Assembly (NCBI GenBank): GCA_046302135.1
Contig: JBKCIQ010000067.1
Coordinates: 1 to 6,862, forward strand
Direction: 5' to 3'
Source of the DNA: AM-1111 sp046302135
GTDB lineage: Bacteria > Bacteroidota > Bacteroidia > B-17B0 > Aurantibacillaceae
DNA: 6,862 nt
Part shown: piece after piece, positions 4,771-6,862 of the stretch
Layout: every line of letters begins with the position of its first letter
Numbering within the stretch: position 1 is the stretch's first letter
Notes under the pieces: generated by a model
Database searches by the model: none
The model's input: only the letters and a program-made list of their open reading frames with translations
What the model was told of the DNA's origin: nothing
Position numbers and translations under genes: made by a program

Positions 4771-5970
4771 ATGAAAATCAAAATTTTCACATTGCTTTTT
4801 TTAATTTCTCTTTCGATAAGCGCACAATGCTTTTTAACTCGTGTAGAGGGCAATATGGTTTTGCATAATTCTTCCGGCAACAATCAATTAGATCAAATAT
4901 TGTTTAATCAAAAAGGCAATATGGAGAATTTTTTTGATCTTAATATTAAGTTTCTTTTTGGAACCGAATTGAGTTATAGCGGCAATGCATTTTTTTCACC
5001 TTTATGTAATTCCTTTAATTGTGATGGTAAGATTGTTGTAGGTAAAGTTCTGATGCAGGAACTGGCCAACAGATCCAACTCTTACGTAAGATTAGTTGCT
5101 GTTATTGCTCATGAATTTGGACATGCATTGCAATATAAATATGGCTGGAACCAAAACTCAAAATGGAATGAATTACATGCAGATTATTTAGCCGGGTACT
5201 ATATTGGTTGTATAAATACCATAACAGAATCTGAATTTTATTCTGTTGCTCATGAATTTGCATCTAGAGGTGATGATTTAAATTTTTATTCATCAGATCC
5301 TCATGGAACCCCTGAAGAACGAAGTTGTGCGTTTATTGAAGGGTTTAAATTTGCAAAGACAGGTGCTAATATTTATTCTGCATATAACGCAGGTAAAAAT
5401 TATGTTTTTTCAAACAATCCTTGTAATAAAAATCCATTGAATAGTAATAGATATAATTACTATTATCCGAGGGGTATAGGATATCAATATTTTGGATGTT
5501 ATGTAGCGGCGGCTGTAGTTTTATTAAGTAATGATATTTATTTTAGACCTACCTATTCTTTTTATAGAGACGGAAGAAGCGATACTATAAGTTATAATGT
5601 AGGTAAAGGTTTTAGTTTTGGACTGAGGAAACAATTCAATAGGTCAGCATTAGAATATGGATTTTGTATACTCAATTTTGAGCCAAAAGATCAAAATATA
5701 TATAATTCTAAAAAAAGCGTAGCCTATGGTAACTTAAATTATGTTCATGATTTAAATATTAAATCAATTCCAAATAGAATTCATCCTTATGTAGGTGGCG
5801 CCATAAATTTCGGTTCTGGCATTGGTGCGGCAGGAATTTTAGGATTTTACATGCCTTTTCTAGATAGACTAAAGTTTGATGTGAGGTATGAAATAGGGAA
5901 TAGAACAAATCAAATGCAATTTGGCCTAATTTACAAATATCAGAAGGAATATTATTGGAATAAAAGGTAA
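4771..5970 (+). CDS. Exported HExxH zinc peptidase fused to a beta-barrel-like domain, 399 aa
   Basis: A signal peptide covers residues 1-19 (MKIKIFTLLFLISLSISAQ). Residues about 85-195 form a metallopeptidase-like domain: VIAHEFGHALQ gives ligands H114 and H118 and catalytic E115; KWNELHADYLAGYYIG gives a third ligand E134 with the nearby H136 and D138; then RGDD (166-169) and DPHGTPEERSCAFIEGF (176-192). HExGH, then ELxAD.xAG, then GDD...HGTxExR is the order seen in the putative neutral zinc metallopeptidases (YpfJ-like, PF04228). The second half (about 220-399) is unlike that family: alternating hydrophobic and polar strands, many Tyr, Phe and Gly, and an end QFGLIYKYQ, suggesting an outer-membrane beta-barrel or related sheet domain. 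I infer a peptidase held at the outer membrane. It has no T9SS tail. Six cysteines lie in the first 220 residues (C20, C79, C84, C147, C186, C218), fitting an oxidised periplasmic or surface location. ATG 4771 is fixed by the signal peptide. Confidence 0.78.
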   Translation: MKIKIFTLLFLISLSISAQCFLTRVEGNMVLHNSSGNNQLDQILFNQKGNMENFFDLNIKFLFGTELSYSGNAFFSPLCNSFNCDGKIVVGKVLMQELANRSNSYVRLVAVIAHEFGHALQYKYGWNQNSKWNELHADYLAGYYIGCINTITESEFYSVAHEFASRGDDLNFYSSDPHGTPEERSCAFIEGFKFAKTGANIYSAYNAGKNYVFSNNPCNKNPLNSNRYNYYYPRGIGYQYFGCYVAAAVVLLSNDIYFRPTYSFYRDGRSDTISYNVGKGFSFGLRKQFNRSALEYGFCILNFEPKDQNIYNSKKSVAYGNLNYVHDLNIKSIPNRIHPYVGGAINFGSGIGAAGILGFYMPFLDRLKFDVRYEIGNRTNQMQFGLIYKYQKEYYWNKR

Positions 5971-6005
5971 TTTTGAAATTTAGCTCAATTAATATTTTGA
6001 AATTT
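5970..6005 (+). repeat. Short direct repeat after the peptidase gene
   Basis: ATTTTGAAATTT occurs at 5970-5981 and again at 5994-6005, directly after the stop codon. It is too short and AT-rich to assign a role. No stem followed by a T run, and hence no standard terminator, is visible here. Confidence 0.4.
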
Positions 6006-6040
6006 TTATTGTTTACTTTATAATTTTATACAAAGTTTGG

Positions 6041-6144
6041 ACAATTGTAGTTAAAGCATTTTTTTCACGAGTTGTTGTGCTAATTTATAAAATAACATTT
6101 TTATTTGGTTAAGAAAACGGGCAAATATACGTGTACAGTTAGTG
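6041..6144 (+). repeat. attC-like repeat element, copy 6
   Basis: AAAGCATTTTTTTCACGAGTTGTTGTGCTAATTTATAA carries the left arm, the phrase CGAGTTGTTGTGCTAATT shared with copies 1 and 2, and the centre. The right end is GTTAGTG (6138-6144), identical to copy 1. Arm pairing is weak: TGTA (6047-6050) with TACA (6134-6137), plus GCA with a run TTTTT against GGCAAATA. It starts 70 bases after the stop and ends 40 bases before the acyltransferase ATG. An 8-base palindrome, ACAATTGT, marks the left edge (6041-6048). Confidence 0.52.
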
Positions 6145-6184
6145 TTAAATATATATTAAGTTGTATATGAAATGAGAAGAAAAA

Positions 6185-6862
6185 ATGGAACTTAAAAATA
6201 AAAATTTAGATTGGATAAATTCTTTGAGAGTTTTGGCGACCTTTAGTGTAATTGTTTTACACGTTGCCGCAAGAATATTATATCAGTATGGAAGTATCCC
6301 AAATTTAAATTGGTGGACTGGCAATATTTACGATAGTTCTGCGCGATTCTGTGTGCCAATATTTTTGATGATTTCGGGGACTCTAATCTTCTCAAAAACT
6401 TATGAAAACACAAAAGAATACTTTAGAAAAAGAGTTTTAAGAATTTTGTTTCCATTTATGTTTTGGAGTTTAATTTATATTGCGGTGGGTTGGTTCTTTA
6501 AATTTAATTCCGGTGAATATTTAAGTTTTAAAGAAGTTTTATTGTTTGTACTGGTCAATTTAAAGAGTGGTGCAAGTTTTCATTTTTGGTATATTTATAT
6601 GATAATCGGACTTTATTTATTGTTTCCCATAATAGGAGTATGGTTACAAAACAGTAATAAAAACGGAATAAAGTATTTTCTCGGAATTTGGTTCTTAACA
6701 AGTTTGATTCACTTACCCTTTATTAAGAAACTTATTCCAAATGTTGACATTTCTTATTTTTCAGGCTACATCGGATTCCCTATTTTAGGATATTATTTAA
6801 GTAAACTAAGTTTAAATTTTAATAAGAAAAAAGAAATTTATTTCTCCTTAATAGTAATAGGG
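6185..6862 (+). CDS. Acyltransferase-3 family membrane protein (3' partial)
   Basis: This gene starts at ATG 6185 with a purine-rich GAGAAG (6174-6179) 5 bases upstream and runs off the right edge after 226 codons without a stop; complete family members have about 330-400 residues. The N-terminus LDWINSLRVLATFSVIVLH contains the R-X10-H motif (R15, H26) that is essential in acyltransferase-3 (PF01757) proteins. VPIFLMISGTLIF then YFRKRVLRILFPFMFWSLIY (near residues 58-100) is the family's second signature, and FHFWYIYMIIGLYLLFPII the third. At least six hydrophobic helices are visible. Such proteins sit in the inner membrane and transfer O-acetyl or other acyl groups to surface polysaccharides or related carbohydrates; the acceptor cannot be inferred. 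It is the first gene after repeat copy 6 and would head a new cassette in the array. Confidence 0.9.
   Translation, partial: MELKNKNLDWINSLRVLATFSVIVLHVAARILYQYGSIPNLNWWTGNIYDSSARFCVPIFLMISGTLIFSKTYENTKEYFRKRVLRILFPFMFWSLIYIAVGWFFKFNSGEYLSFKEVLLFVLVNLKSGASFHFWYIYMIIGLYLLFPIIGVWLQNSNKNGIKYFLGIWFLTSLIHLPFIKKLIPNVDISYFSGYIGFPILGYYLSKLSLNFNKKKEIYFSLIVIG

Noticed and set aside
140..6144. CRISPR array
   Set aside because: The repeats are about 100 bases, diverged, and separated by whole genes of variable length; there are no short regular spacers and no cas genes.

Overview
The window looks like chromosomal DNA from a member of the Bacteroidota, probably a flavobacterium- or sphingobacterium-like species. 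The DNA is strongly AT-rich. Two of the proteins end in type IX secretion (T9SS) type A sorting tails, signal peptides are of the short 'SxxxAQ' type common in that phylum, and Shine-Dalgarno sequences are weak or absent. I see no convincing gene on the minus strand; every gene reads rightwards.

Layout: the C-terminal tail of a secreted protein (3-134); a 174-residue orphan protein (278-802); an 89-residue TPR-like protein with a C-terminal membrane anchor (1118-1387); a decayed, probably frameshifted gene remnant (about 1440-1654); an NAD(P)-binding atypical SDR protein (1742-2374); a secreted protein made of six 20-residue repeats (2614-3090); a secreted M43-type zinc metalloprotease with a T9SS tail (3273-4643); a second secreted HExxH protein with a beta-barrel-like C-terminal half (4771-5970); and the start of an acyltransferase-3 membrane protein (6185-6862, running off the right edge).

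The most notable content lies between the genes. A dispersed element of about 100 bases occurs six times (about 140, 855, 2380, 3098, 4664 and 6041), always in the same orientation as the genes and always in the gap after a gene. All copies share a core close to 'TTATGCTAATTGATAT'. The better copies are imperfect palindromes that begin with TAAC or TAAT and end with GTTA, with an unequal spacer (1 base on the left, 5 on the right) between these outer boxes and the main stem. This is the architecture of an integron attC recombination site. The window therefore reads as an array of mobile gene cassettes, each with one or a few unrelated genes and a trailing attC-like site, and with no integrase in view. 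The conserved centre of the element is not what classical attC sites predict from sequence alone, so the system could be a diverged integron array or a different kind of cassette or repeat element.

The genes do not form one pathway. Three of the neighbouring products (the repeat protein and the two zinc proteases), plus the left-edge protein, are exported, and the acyltransferase probably modifies an envelope glycan. The cargo is thus biased towards the cell envelope and secretion, as is common for accessory cassettes.
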